From Trifolium pratense (lineage: Eukaryota > Streptophyta > Magnoliopsida > Fabales > Fabaceae), in assembly GCF_020283565.1 (NCBI RefSeq), contig NC_060060.1, positions 12,214,001 to 12,278,000 on the forward strand: a stretch of 64,000 nucleotides of DNA. The letters run 5' to 3'. Positions 36,330-48,800 of this stretch are shown one piece after another (within the stretch, counting starts at the first letter, position 1; each line of letters begins with the position of its first letter). Under the pieces are notes generated by a model. It searched no databases and was not told where the DNA came from. It worked only from the letters and a program-made list of their open reading frames with translations. The translations under genes and the position numbers were made by a program.

Positions 36330-37898
36330 TTCTTTGGATTTTTGTTCTTCCTTGTTCATTGAATAAAAAGTACTATATTCTGCCAGCTACCACTATGAAG
36401 GCAATTAAATTAATTTCAGCCCGGCTATTGATAAATTCTGGAGCCTATATTTACCTTTTAAACCCTATTCATTAAAGCTTTACATAATATTTCAAACCAA
36501 TTATTTCCCCCATTTTGAATAGTACTCCTAACTTTTGATTCAAACCTAGCTAGAAAGTACTACCAATTAGTTCGATTATTCTAAAAATATCCCAAGCAAA
36601 GCAACCTGCAGCTTTCAATTCTTTTATTTTTTCAAACAAAGCCTATAACTTGTGTCCTCAAGTACAGCTGAGATTGTACAATTACAATGTGTTAATGCGT
36701 ATGTTTAAATTCTTAATTCTCCGTACTTAGAGTATGTCTGAATCTCCACTAGATTTTTTTTTTTAATCGGTATGATTTCCAATAGTCATGGGTTCATGTA
36801 TTCAGTTGTCGTTCAATCAAAATCAGACTTTTCAAATTCAAAAATTAGTATTCAAATTCCACGAATATATATGGTCACAAATGGCCTGAATGCGTTAAAG
36901 CATGAAAATGTTGATAATAGGGGATTCGATTAATGTTAGTGTCTTGTGGAGATGGATTTGGTGCAGTAACTGTCTAGACCATCAGATCTAGGATTGATGG
37001 ACATGATAGTTTTTACTTGATTTTGATGATGTGTAATTTTAACCATCTAATTGATGATCAACAACTTAAATCAACTATTGCAAAAAATTGTGGCAAATAA
37101 TTACCGTAGAGAATCCAGGTTTGTGTCTCGTTGATGATATGAATGTGAACTATTGACCTCTTTATCACTTTATTAATTGTACTCTTCCACAACAACCAAA
37201 CCATCATTAAATCTCTGCCTCTAGACTCTTTAATTTGAAATAAAAAAAAAAATAAAAAAAAAACTCTAGTTATTTCTATCACTTGTATTGCATTCAAAGT
37301 TTGAATTCTAAAAGCTAAAAAGGCATAAAAGAGTGAGTACTCACCTTGACTTCATAGTTCATAGTCTTCATTTTCTTTACTGGACCCTGGCTTAGGAATC
37401 TCTAATCTCCACCGAACATCCACGCAACTAAAAAGCAACGTAACATTGTTGGTTCCTTCCAAGCCCTATTCTTTTGTCATGGTTGTGATTTTTGGTTTTC
37501 CACAACTATACATATACTGTATTTTACTCTATATAAAAGCTCATAGGGTTTGTAGAAGTAGACCCCCACTTGTAATGCATGCTTTGGAATTGACTTCACA
37601 CTTCACGTGTCCTTGATAATTAATTAATAGCATACCATAATTGAAGGAATTATGAAATAAATATCCTTATATTTCAACTGTAATTTTTTGTCAATCTTTT
37701 TAAAATATTTATTTTTATTAATTCAAGGTACACCGATAGTCATTTTTACAATTGTCTTTGATGGATCCGACTTAGCAATTTAAGGTTATAATGTTAAACT
37801 CTTACCACTGAGTTAACACCTCAAAATTGCGACGATTTTAGTTGGAAATTTGTCCGACAACTATGTGACTAACCTAATTAGGAAACACCGGCTGAGAA
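36330..37898. other. Intergenic, no gene seen
   Basis: No coding region or bounded repeat that I can support. Confidence 0.4.
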
Positions 37899-38070
37899 CA
37901 GTGGCAGAGCCAATATTATTATAGAATCTGAGAAAAATTTCACATGTGACATAATATATAAATAGTCCAATAAAAAATCTCAATTTTGCACACTAATCCT
38001 TAAAAATACCAAAAATTTTGGCAGATCTCGAGCAACTGCCCAGGATTGTTGGGCCTTAGAACCGCCCCTG
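37899..38070. mobile_element. hAT-like MITE with perfect 8-bp duplication
   Basis: 172 bp flanked by GCTGAGAA on both sides (37891-37898 and 38071-38078). Ends CAGTGGCAGAGCC and the complement of GAACCGCCCCTG are hAT-type inverted repeats, related to those of the larger element at 24885-25735. Confidence 0.85.
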
Positions 38071-38784
38071 GCTGAGAATGGTCTTCTACAATCACTTATG
38101 GATAACATATATACAACATAACTGCTATAAATCACGCTCTAATCACATAGTCATAATTCATCCACCAACAAATTTATGTTCTTGTCTCTTTAGAAATCAA
38201 GGACATGGTAATTAATGTGAGCCTATAAAACAGATCTTGTTCACGTTAGGTCGTTCGATGATTTCGTTCAAACTTACCGTGAAGTCATACATGTACTTAA
38301 CTAATTCCTTTCTAAGGGCTAAGCAGCACTAAAGAGAAATTTAAGGGACAGGACAGTGTTAGGGCTTGTTGTAGAATAATGTGTTTTGGTACAGTAATAG
38401 TGTTGCAGCTGAATAAGTGAAGCATATAGGGTGAGCCCCGTTTGATATATAGGAGCCTAGGTAGTTCACCATTATGGAATGGTGGTCTCACTCAAAACTC
38501 TGCCATTATTGTTCTGGTTTATGGTGGTCCCTATTGGAATGCTTGGAGATTACTCTGCCAGACCCTTGCTAGCTCCTTCTTCAAAATCTCTATTTTTTTG
38601 TGTGCAGTGGTAGAGATTGATATCTTCAAGACTTTGTCTGTGAATGTCTGTCTGACTGAGTATTAAGCAATCTTGAGCATGCCTTAATTATCAATGATAG
38701 ATATTCATATTGTATTCAAGTGGACATAATTATCTGAATGCACCATTTAAACAAGTTCACAATAAATTAACATATCATTTAATT

Positions 38785-39195
38785 ATGGCTAAATGTATTC
38801 AAATGTCCTTCAAGTTTCACGTTGTAATAGTTAGATCATTTAAGTTGTTTAAATAACAAATAAGTCATTTAAGTTTTTAGCTTCTTGCGTCGTTATTCTT
38901 TCGGTTAATCTCCTCCATGTCTTTTTCATCAAAATATTCACTATGGTGAAAGTCAACGTTAATGGCCATTGGCCAAGGTGCAACAAGGTAACTAGAAGGG
39001 TAACGGTGCAACAAATTTTTATAACGAAGGATGACCGTAAGGATAACAATGCAACAAGTTAGAAACTTAAATCAATGACCTATTTATTACCTAAAAAACT
39101 TAAAGACTTAACTGTTACCGAAAAAACTTAAAGACCTAACTATTACAAATGCAAAACTTAAAGGATCCCTTGATGTATTTGGCCTTTAATTATAT
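38785..39195. mobile_element. Inverted-repeat MITE-like element
   Basis: The left end GGCTAAATGTATTCAAATGT pairs with the complement of the right end (GGCCAAATACATCAAGG). The interior contains ATGGTGAAAGTCAACG and GTAACGGTGCAACAA. A partial related copy lies near 39440-39680. Confidence 0.55.
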
Positions 39196-39305
39196 TAAAA
39201 ATATATATATTATTTAATTTATTTCTCTTTTTTTTTTTCTTCTGATATGTGAGTGTAATTTGATCAAATATTTGGGATAATGCAATAGTTTTTATTTTAT
39301 ATATT

Positions 39306-39345
39306 ATAGGAAATACTAATGAGTGCTCCCGCAACACTCTTTAAG
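39306..39345. repeat. One-ended remnant of the palindromic-end MITE family
   Basis: GGAAATACTAATGAGTGCTC followed by CCGCAACACTCTTTAAGCA matches the right end of the copy at 18391-18559 in reverse. The opposite end is not recognisable. Confidence 0.4.
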
Positions 39346-40224
39346 CATATAAATTGTAAGTTTTTGTAAAAAAATTATGAAAATATGAGAAGTCAACACA
39401 TTAAGAATTGAAATATTTCACTTTTTGAATAAATAATTTCAGTTAACCTATATTACCTTGTTGTCGCATGACAATTACCGTTAACTTTCATCATGGTGAG
39501 TATTTTGATGAAAAAGATACATATGTTGGAGGAGATTAATTGGAAGGATAATAGTGCAATAAATTTTTGTAACAAAGGATAACTGGAAGGACAATAAATT
39601 AAAACTGAAAGAACCTATTTGACATCTAAAAAATTTAAAGGACATGAAACTTAAAAAACTTTCAGAATCATTTAATCTTCTATATATATATATATAATTG
39701 TTTTCAAATAATTTAAAATTTGAAATTAATTTCCTCTAAAACGGATTATTACTCAACAAAACTTCAGCATGGAGTTTAGTTGAATATTGATGGTATCTTA
39801 CGACTTACATGCGGGGAAAGGTAGCATAAGGAAATCAAGTTTATATATAATTGGCTTGTAGTTAGTTTTGTTCAACTTCAAGAAGTAATTATTCCACATT
39901 TCTTGCGACATGGAGCACTAAAAACAGGTAACGATGCAAGAAATTTTAGTTCTTGGTGTGGGTGCCACAATTTGGTGTCTTTTGTTAACTCGAAATCAGA
40001 TAATCGTTAACGGTAAATTGATTCATATAACTAGTTTGGTGTCTCAAGTTGGAGCCTGCCCAAAGGCCAAATAAGGACTTTAGAACTTTAAAATTTTGGG
40101 CAAAAAATATATTTTAAAAGATTCAATTGCTTAACTCAATCGATCAACTCAGGGCCTCATGAGTCATATCTTCATTCATCAAGATTCAATAATTGAATCT
40201 TAATTTATTTTTATAAATCTTATA

Positions 40225-40324
40225 CTCTTTTCTGTCTTATATAAGAAAAAATTTACTCTTTAGATTAATTGTAAAATTGATTTATTTAGAGTCTAAAATC
40301 TAAATACGTCAATTTTATGCTGAA

Positions 40325-40388
<64 letters not shown>

Positions 40389-40397
40389 CGGAGGGAG
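40225..40397. mobile_element. Stowaway-like MITE containing an AT microsatellite
   Basis: The start is CTCTTTTCTGTCTTATATAA and the end is ATAAAATCGGAGGGAG, which pairs with it. A long TA run (about 40327-40384) lies near the right end. Confidence 0.6.
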
Positions 40398-40574
40398 TGT
40401 CTCACTAAATTTTTTACTTTAAACCTCAACATTTGTTGCATTGATTTTGTCTCAAGTCAAAATGATATACTAGTATTGGGAATGGTTGGTTTTTTTTTTC
40501 TTTTTGAATGGTTTTTTTTTCTTCTCAAGTCTGAAGGGTTTGCCATAGTTAAAAAAAATATGTCGTCTATTGAA

Positions 40575-40835
40575 GATGGATTGGAATGTGAAAATTGTTC
40601 ATGAGTACCCGCGAGACAAACAAGTGTGCGGATGCATTGGCAAATATTGGATGCAATTTGGAACGTGCAGTGATTTATTATGAAGACGGTCGTCTGGAGG
40701 ACATTAGAGACATCTTAGTAGGTGATGATGGATTGGGGATTACTACGCCTAGATCGATTGTTGCTTAGTTATTTTTCTTTCTTTTCTTTGGACTATTAAC
40801 CTCTCTTGTATAAAAAAAAAAAAAAAAAAAAAAGA
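40575..40835 (+). pseudogene. LINE 3' fragment with RNase H-like end
   Basis: The plus strand encodes the C-terminal part of a plant RVT_3 RNase H-like domain: DWNVKIVHEYPR in one frame, then ETNKCADALANIGCNLERA in another after a one-base frame change near 40612. A stop and an A-run at about 40813-40834 follow. Typical 5'-truncated LINE. Confidence 0.65.
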
Positions 40836-41193
40836 GAGAGAAGTATTAATTAGTACATAGAGAAAAACCAAAAACAAAGACCAAATAAGGAAGTCTAATG
40901 CCACAAAAGACAACAATAAGTGTTTAAACCTAAACCAAGCAAGACTAGTGGAGAAGAGATACTTAGAGGAGTAGACAGACTTGGAATAGGCCACCCACCA
41001 ATAAGAGACAACGAGAGTCATCACCAAACTCAGCAATCGTTATCGACTTGATTAACACAAGATGGGTTGCAGCTCTCACTCATAAAAGGAATAAGGGTCA
41101 CCAGGAATTAATGGAAATATAGAGGGTGCCAATCACTCTAATTGGTGTGTAAGTTCAATGGACTATTTGTAAGTATATGTATCATGCTAACTA

Positions 41194-41560
41194 CTCCATC
41201 CGTTTTTTTTAAGTGTTTAGTTAGAATAGTAACACCAAATTAAGAAAGTGTATTTTTGCATCTTATCTTTCTATTATACCTAATGTTAATCCACCAATAA
41301 ATTCCTATTTTTTGCACGCACTTTTTCTTTCCAATAAAATTAATATATTATGTAAAAAATAAAATAAAAAAATATAATATGTTATATACCAAAAAAAATA
41401 ATTTAAAAAAAGATTTATTTTTTCAAATATATAACATCAATTAGTTTTATTGAATTAGATAAGAGTAATTGACAAATGGTGCAATTGACAAATCGTATCC
41501 TTAAAACACTAAATGAACAGTTATTTAGAAACGCTAAATCTGACGAAACTACGGAGGGAG
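41194..41560. mobile_element. Stowaway-like MITE (type copy of the local family)
   Basis: 367 bp with ends CTCCATCCG and the complement CTCCCTCCG, and TA on both sides (41192-41193 and 41561-41562). The interior has ACACCAAATTAAGAAAGTG and ATTAATATATTATG, shared with the copies at 8944-9498 and 41646-43303. Confidence 0.85.
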
Positions 41561-41645
41561 TAGCATCTTTGGAGCATTAGTTAAGAAGATAAAAAAATTG
41601 TACTGAAATGACCATTTGTACACTAGTTAGCATTTTTCTTTAATA

Positions 41646-43303
41646 CTCCCTCCGTCTTTTTTTTTTTTAATTATCCGGTTAGAATAGTGTTGAAGTACAA
41701 AAGTAAGTATATTTTTATCGTCTCCACAGGGACTGATGCGATATCGATGCCGTTCAACAATTAATATAACTTCAAGTAAAGTGGTTGACGGAGTTTGTTT
41801 ATGAGAAAGTACGAAAATATAGTGATGTTAAAGAAATGATTGGAATCACAGAAAGATAAGTTTGCTGGGATTTAGACATCGCTAACTCATTCATATGTAT
41901 TCTCCAAATTAGTTATATAGATTTTAGACATCCCTCAATATTATCACGTACCGCTCGTCGTACGTTTCCGTGTCCAGATAACGCCGAGATATCTATTATA
42001 CCTATTAACATCAGATGTCTCGGATCGTCAATCGATATAATAGCATTAAGCTTCGATACTCTAAGTGAATATTAAACCTAAATCTATATCTAGAATTTAG
42101 AATTTAATAGATATTATCCTAATTCTTTGGGTTCAAAAAGTATATGTCTATAACAAGTTAAACCCTATAATTAAAACATAAAAATCAAGAACAACACCAA
42201 TATTAATGGATAATCTAAAATCATATATAATACCATGATCATAAAATATACATATTACTAGAGTTAGTTACATCTAAATTCTAATCCCAATAAAAGAGAG
42301 ATTAGCTATTCATTTTCATGATAGCTTTACAAAAGATAAAGAAGAAAAGAGATGAACAAACATATCAATGATGATGTCTCAACTATTATTGTGTATCCGT
42401 CTTCAAATCTCCTTCAATCTGCCTCCTTCTCTCTGTTTCTCTTATGTTCTGTTCTCTGTTTCTAGTGTTGCCAAGAATGGAATGAATTATTTGGAATGGC
42501 CTTGCGTCCTTTTATAGGCTTGGAACTAACTAGGCAGTGCTTCCACAACTGGAACAAGGCGGTTCTTAGTTACTTATGATAATATATTCTTCATAGTTAA
42601 GTAACTTTAAGTCAAAAAGGTGCTGCATAATCTTGTTTTGGTCCAATAAAAACTATCTTATCTCTTAAACAATAAGGACAAAAGTTGCCTCTTGATTCAA
42701 TAATAATTTCTTAGTCTTGAAGTATGTGATTCTACTTGGTTCCATTTGTCCATTAAGCTCACAAAACCTACAAAAATGAGGGAAAATAGCTAAAATACTA
42801 ATTTGCTAGTAGAGATTAATATTTAAAATTAATTGGGGTTTTTATCTAAAATGACTTATAAAACAAGTCAATAAGTGCTTAAAATAAATAGGTAAAATCA
42901 CTGTTTTTGAGCACTTATCAAATAGTAACATCGAATTAAGAAAGTGTAGAATAGTAACATTAAATTAAGAAAGTGTATTTTTTCACATTATCTTCCTATT
43001 ATACCTTAATGTTATTCCACCAATAAATTCTTTTTTTTTCACGCACTTTCTATTTACAATAAAATTAATATATTATGTAAAAACAAAAAAACAAAATTTA
43101 ATATGTTATGTACCCAAAAAAAAAATTAAAAAAAGATTTAGTTTTCCAAATATACAGCATCAATTAATTTTATTGAAACAGATAAGAGTAATTGACAAAT
43201 GGAACAATTGAAAAATCGTATCATTAAAACACCAAATAAACAGTTATTTAAAAATGCTAAATCTAACAAAACTGGACAATTAAAAATAAAATAAAAGAGG
43301 GAG
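41646..43303. mobile_element. Stowaway-like MITE interrupted by a solo LTR
   Basis: Same family as 41194-41560: CTCCCTCCGTC at the left next to TA, and AGAGGGAG next to TA at the right. A 1,233-bp LTR with its target duplication splits it after AATAG. To the right of the insert a segment containing AATTAAGAAAGTGTAGAATA is duplicated in tandem. Confidence 0.8.
41688..42920 (-). mobile_element. Solo LTR (Ty3/gypsy-like)
   Basis: Starts TG and ends CA, flanked by a perfect 5-bp duplication AATAG (41683-41687 and 42921-42925). No primer-binding site, purine tract or coding region adjoins it. On the minus strand it begins TGATAAGTGCTCAAAAACAG, has a TATA-like CCTATAAAAGG, and closes with CAGTCCCTGTGGAGACGATA and onward. 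That closing style is seen in Athila/Tat-type gypsy LTRs. The lineage call is from memory. Confidence 0.8.
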
Positions 43304-43523
43304 TAATGTAATTTTTTATGTTCTTATTTAAGGTTGTAGTATACCGAATATATACACCATTAAAAAAAAAAAAACCGAATATATACCTTTTAAATTAAAT
43401 AATCTAGAAGTAGGGTTAGCAAGAATGCAACAATTGAAGGGAATACTTGTTATTTTTCTTTCTATATTATAAGTACGAAATTTTTACTGTTGTTTAGTGT
43501 AAAGATAGTTATCAATCTCTTAA

Positions 43524-43855
43524 GAGCATCCACAATAGAGCTCTCTATTTTTTGGTACCTAAATGCGTCTCACGTGTACACATCACTTATTTATTATTTT
43601 TTAATAGTAGTACCTAATAAGCAATCAATTCCTCCCCAACCCAACACCTCTTAAAAAGTTCTAAAGGGGTCTCATCAATAACACATCTCATCAATAACTA
43701 TATATTTTTATAAATGGATCCCACCAAAATAGGATAGATATCAATGTTTATTTGAGAACTAGTACCTATTAGGTACTCATTTGCATTTTGCTCCAATTAA
43801 AGTACCTATTAAATACCAATTCTTAAAAAATAGGTACTCACTATTAGAAATGGTC
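43524..43855. mobile_element. Tourist-like (PIF/Harbinger) MITE
   Basis: 332 bp with TAA on both sides (43521-43523 and 43856-43858). The left end GAGCATCCACAATAGAG pairs with the complement of the right end (GACCATTTCTAATAGTG). A TAA target duplication fits this superfamily. Confidence 0.75.
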
Positions 43856-44449
43856 TAAATGTTTAACGAGTTGAAATTCGTTATCACTTGAACATATTTA
43901 TTGTCGATAAATTATAAATATATTTTTCCCTCCTTCTATGTGACTTGGAAAGATAAGTGGAGAAAATTTCCATATGAATGGAAAATTAAAAATAAAAATG
44001 GGCAAATGCATCATCTGCATGCAGATTGAGTTTATGTGATGGAAATTGAAAGGACGTAAGAGAGAATTAAGGATAAAAATACAAAAATATGTGGGCCTGT
44101 ATGCGTTTGTAACGATGATTTTGAAATGAATGGAAACTGTCAGGTCCAATCGTTGTCTCTCTAGTGCATTGCATTGCATTGCATGCATAACTGATTGTTT
44201 GTTGGCCTCTTTACAAACAGAATCACCTAAGAGATTTGGTGACAAGGCTCTTTTTTCAAACAAATTCTAAAACCCCTTCTTTGAAACAATTTTTAGAAAT
44301 AGTTGACCATTTATTTATGTGACTAATTTTTAGAAATTAATACTATAGTTATGTAAAAAAAAATTAATAAATAGTAAAAGAATTATAATAGTAAAAATTA
44401 TATAAGAAGTTGGGTTCACAATTTAGCAAACTAAAATTCAAATCATAGT

Positions 44450-44584
44450 ATTCCCGTGAGCTTAGATCAGTTGGCAGGGACATCGCACTATGTGTGCAGA
44501 AGCCGGGGTTCGAACTCCGAACACTCCACCACTTATTCAATTTTAAAGTGGATTTTCTAGCCACTAGGTTACTTGACTAAAAAC
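44450..44584 (+). mobile_element. tRNA-derived SINE with 15-bp target duplication
   Basis: Flanked by AATTCAAATCATAGT on both sides (44435-44449 and 44585-44599). Box A-like CTTAGATCAGTTGGCAGGG and box B GGGGTTCGAACTCCG are spaced as in a tRNA head. The body ends CCACTAGGTTACTTGACTAA. The same family as 16585-16720. Confidence 0.88.
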
Positions 44585-44599
44585 AATTCAAATCATAGT

Positions 44600-45899
44600 T
44601 GAAAGATATGTCCATATTTAATAATTAATATTTGATACTCATTACTTCTTGTAGAGAGTCTATAAAAACAAAACAAAATCGTAAAAGCACCACAAAAATC
44701 AGGACATAGATTCATTTATAAATTATATAAACAATAGAAACAAGTTCATGGAGTCATATACTCATATGCATTGGCGGTTGTCTCGTCCAATCAAAATCAG
44801 ATAGTTCTGATTTAATTTTAGTATTTGAGAATTATAACTTGAAAATTAAATATGTTTTTCTTGAACCGTCTGATCAAGATTTGATGACTAAATAAACGAG
44901 TTTGAAGAAACAACAAAATACAAAATTTGTATCTGCGGATATTTATAAATGAAATCCATCATAGACACGGGATAAATAGTTTAATAGGTATTTACAAATA
45001 AAATAAATAGATATTTTAACTATCTATAAATTAATGTATATAGAAGCGGAGATAATTCTATTTATACTCGTTAGTAATTTAGTAAAATATTGCTTATTTA
45101 AATGCAAAACTAATTACCTTCATAAAAGAAACCTATCTTTTTAATTTTGTTGTCAAAGTTAAAATGTATTTATATGTAGGGATCAGGGTTTAAACATCAA
45201 TACTTTCACTTATTCACCTTAAAAAGTAAAATTCTAACCACTATAGGGCACAACCATTTCTGGGTCATCATTATTATATGATGAAACCATTTATTCAATC
45301 AAGTGGTCATTTGAAACATTTCTTGAAGCACATGGAAAAGCAATCGCTAAAGCACTTGTTGAGGTGATGCCAGATACTTAAAAATGGATTATGTAAATAG
45401 CACTTGATGCAGAATAAGATCAAACACCTTGGTAACTTAATGAAAAGAGGAAATCATTTCTTAATTGATTTTAAGTCTATGTATGAAAACGACCAAGAAA
45501 AACAAATCAAGCAATGATCAAATTTTCAAGAACTGTGTAACAACTAAAGAAAATCCTTTTCTGAGAAAAGAGTAACAACTGAGGTGAATTCTATTATGCT
45601 TATGCATCAACTATGTGTACAGTATAACTTCTAAACAACAGCCAGATCACATATGCAAAGAGTATAAGTTCCTTATAATAATAGTGTTATAACATCAAAT
45701 TTCCCTCATGAAGGACATTCTGTCACTCCTGTCTAAAATTTTTACAATCATCCGTCCTAGACAGTCCAGCACCACCTCAATATCTCCTTGAAATTCTATG
45801 CACTTTGAACAATCTTGATGCTAGCGCACACCGAATTGTTTTATACTTCCTCATAAGCACCTGCAAAGTTCATCTGGTATAAATTTCAGGTCCTGCATT
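44600..45899. other. Intergenic and 3' UTR of the FG-GAP gene
   Basis: No gene. About 45178-45250 is a decayed SINE relative (CACTTATTCACCTTAAAAAG, then CTAACCACTATAGG). The part from about 45600 on is probably the FG-GAP gene's 3' untranslated region. Confidence 0.45.
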
Positions 45900-48800
45900 T
45901 CACCTAGGACCAGATGATGGACGAGGCTTCCCCTTCATGGAATTCATGTGCTGTGTAACAAATATAACTCCCATCACGACTATGAGACAACCAATCAGGA
46001 CACTGAAGAAGAGAGCACCGGGTTGTCGAGTCTGGACAAATCCGTACACTCCGGAAGACGTGACAAGAATAAGGTCAGTGAGTCCATCATTTGAGAAGTC
46101 CTCACGGATCAAGACATGTGTTGGTGGACCAGGTAGTTCAATTGTAGCCAATATACTACCTCCGGGTGATATTACCACAGCCTCTTGTTCTCCAGCTGCA
46201 AGGATCACCTCCTGATTGTCGTGCACCCGCAAGGGAAAAGGCTTTAGTGTGGGAATCACCAAACCACCTTCCATCATCCCTGCTGGGGAAGGTAGATTTG
46301 ACCATGTGACACCAGTTGATTGTTGCCACTGCCAAAGAGCATCATGACCATGCAAACCAGGAGTGTACGAAGTTATCTGCAAAGAACAATTTTTACAAAG
46401 TCAGTACGCAAGTACAGAATATCTCACAAATACCACCAAAATATATTGTTCATGACTTGAAATAATTTGTTAAACAAAAATGAAGAACTAGGTTCGATTG
46501 GTGCTAAAAAAAAACTATTGAATGTTACATAACCAGATTTAGTCAAACAAAACACGAGCATACCTCTCCACGATTTGTCAAGAAGATAACGTCCCCGTGG
46601 CTTCCCTTCCGGTGCTTGTGACCATCACTTCTAGGAATGAGAATGGGTGTCGCTACCTCCAAAGAAGCCATTTCTGAACCTCGGCTGAAGCTTCTATAAA
46701 GTTCTCCATGTTGGAACAAGTTAAAATGGCTATAATGACAAATAGATACATTGAACAGTTGTTCCCGTACTGGTACACCAGACGTTGCAACAGCCCAACA
46801 AGGACGGAGAACATCCATGGACCCACTAACTACAGTCTGCTCAGCACCATTTCCTCCAACAGCCTGATAGATAAATCTTTCAGACATCAGGCAGAAGAAA
46901 ATCCCCCATTCTAAACTATCATGTTAAATTAATAAGATATGGCTTGTTTGTTTATCAAAAAATTGTGAAGGGAAGAAACATGAACCTGCACATGATCCAG
47001 AACTCCGTCGCCATTAATATCAGCATGTAGACCACCTTCTTGAAGGTGAAGCTGAGAGAAACAAAATTGTCATTTCACAGGATACAATAAAAAAGATTAC
47101 AAAAGAATAATGTGACAGCTAAATAAGATTTTGGCTGAAACCAGGCCAGTTTAAATACTAGAAATCTACAACCACAGGAGCAAATATTTGGGAGAACAAC
47201 ATTGTGTTGTACAACTACTTATAGTCTCGTATATATTTTTTGTATTTTGACTTGATCAATATATGTATGGTGAAGCAATAATCAACTTTGAAGCTAATCA
47301 GTGGTCTTATATTTACCTTGCATAGTGTTCGACCAGATGCCAGATGAAGGGCTTCTATCCCCTCCTTTAAATGAGCCACGACAACATTAGGAACCCACCA
47401 AACCTTAGTGTAGTTGGTTATGGTGGGAACATAAGGTGGATGCTGCATCCCAAAAGAAAAAATATCAAGACAAATAGTGTAATCCCCACACCCCCACCCT
47501 GGCCAAAAAAACAAAAAGGCTTTCTCAGAATCCCATAAAATGCCATTCATTTTATAAAACCCCTTTCCGAATTCCGATTAAGCAATAACATGAGGACAAA
47601 AAATGTAAACAGATAAATTTAATGACAAAAACCTTCAATAAGTATATTTAACAAGCTTAGACATGTTATGATTTCCACAGTAGAAATCTACAACTACTCT
47701 TTATCTAATTTCAAAAGGGAAAAAAACTGTTTTCCACCAAGTTATTGCTTTGGCACATGCCATGTTTCATAAAGTACCTTAACCTAAGAACAAGATAATC
47801 CTCAAATTGTTTTATATGCATTCTAATCTTTGGAAGCACTAAAACTATTAGAAGAGTGAATTCAAAATTCATTTAAACAAAATTGTGTCCATATTAATTA
47901 GGTAGTTTAACGATCAGACTCCTCAGGCATGAAGCACTTCATCTATAGGAAGACAGCTTGTTCTTGAACACACTAACACTTCTACCAGTTTAACCCATAC
48001 ATTTTCCAGTGAAGGGTGAAAAAAGCAAATCCTAGTCAATTTAAAGCAATAGAGTATTATTAGACAGGTATTAAAAGAGTAATTGGTACTGTGGCATGAC
48101 CTCCTAACCCCAGCACATATATATCCAGTAAGACCTCACAAGTGCCAATATGCAGAAGCACACCACATATTTACCCAGCACACCACATATTTACCCAATG
48201 TCTGCACCATATGACCATCCCCATAACATACATTATCAGTATCTGTTGAACCACTTCAGTATCTCTTCCTCTTCCCCATACAAATCATTCCCACGTGCTA
48301 CCCTTCATACACCCTCCGAATAATGGGTCTCTCGTTACTTGAGCCCACTAACACACCCTCAGCCCTACTAGGTGTCATAACAGATCTATCTATCAAATTA
48401 ACATGAAAATGGGGAAAACTGCGTATTTATTATTAATCAACATTTTTATAACATCAAATATCTTTGGCTCCCTAAATTCAGCATTCAAATTTTTTTGAGG
48501 AGAAATAAAAATGTAGCAATAGACTTGAATCTTTAAGAATAAATATAGCAAGTGAGATGGGATATCTAACCAGTACATGGTTAAAAAAAATAAACCAAAT
48601 ACTGAGCAATGGTTATCATCACAAATTCAAAATAGGTTTAATCAAAATGAATTAAAATCAATAGATGCTGTGACTATCACCAACATAAAGATTGAGATCA
48701 CATTACAAAAAATTGAACATACAATAGTTAGAAAGTAAACAGGAAGCTCTATTACTGGATAAAGCAAGCAAAGCTTCTAGCTGAAAACATGTTTGGATTT

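Noticed and set aside
38442..38666. 74-codon plus-strand frame
   Set aside because: Composition and sequence match no family I know, and the flanks show no gene structure.
44464..44530. Possible tRNA gene with box A and box B
   Set aside because: No acceptor stem or anticodon arm can be drawn, and 15-bp duplications show it is a SINE.
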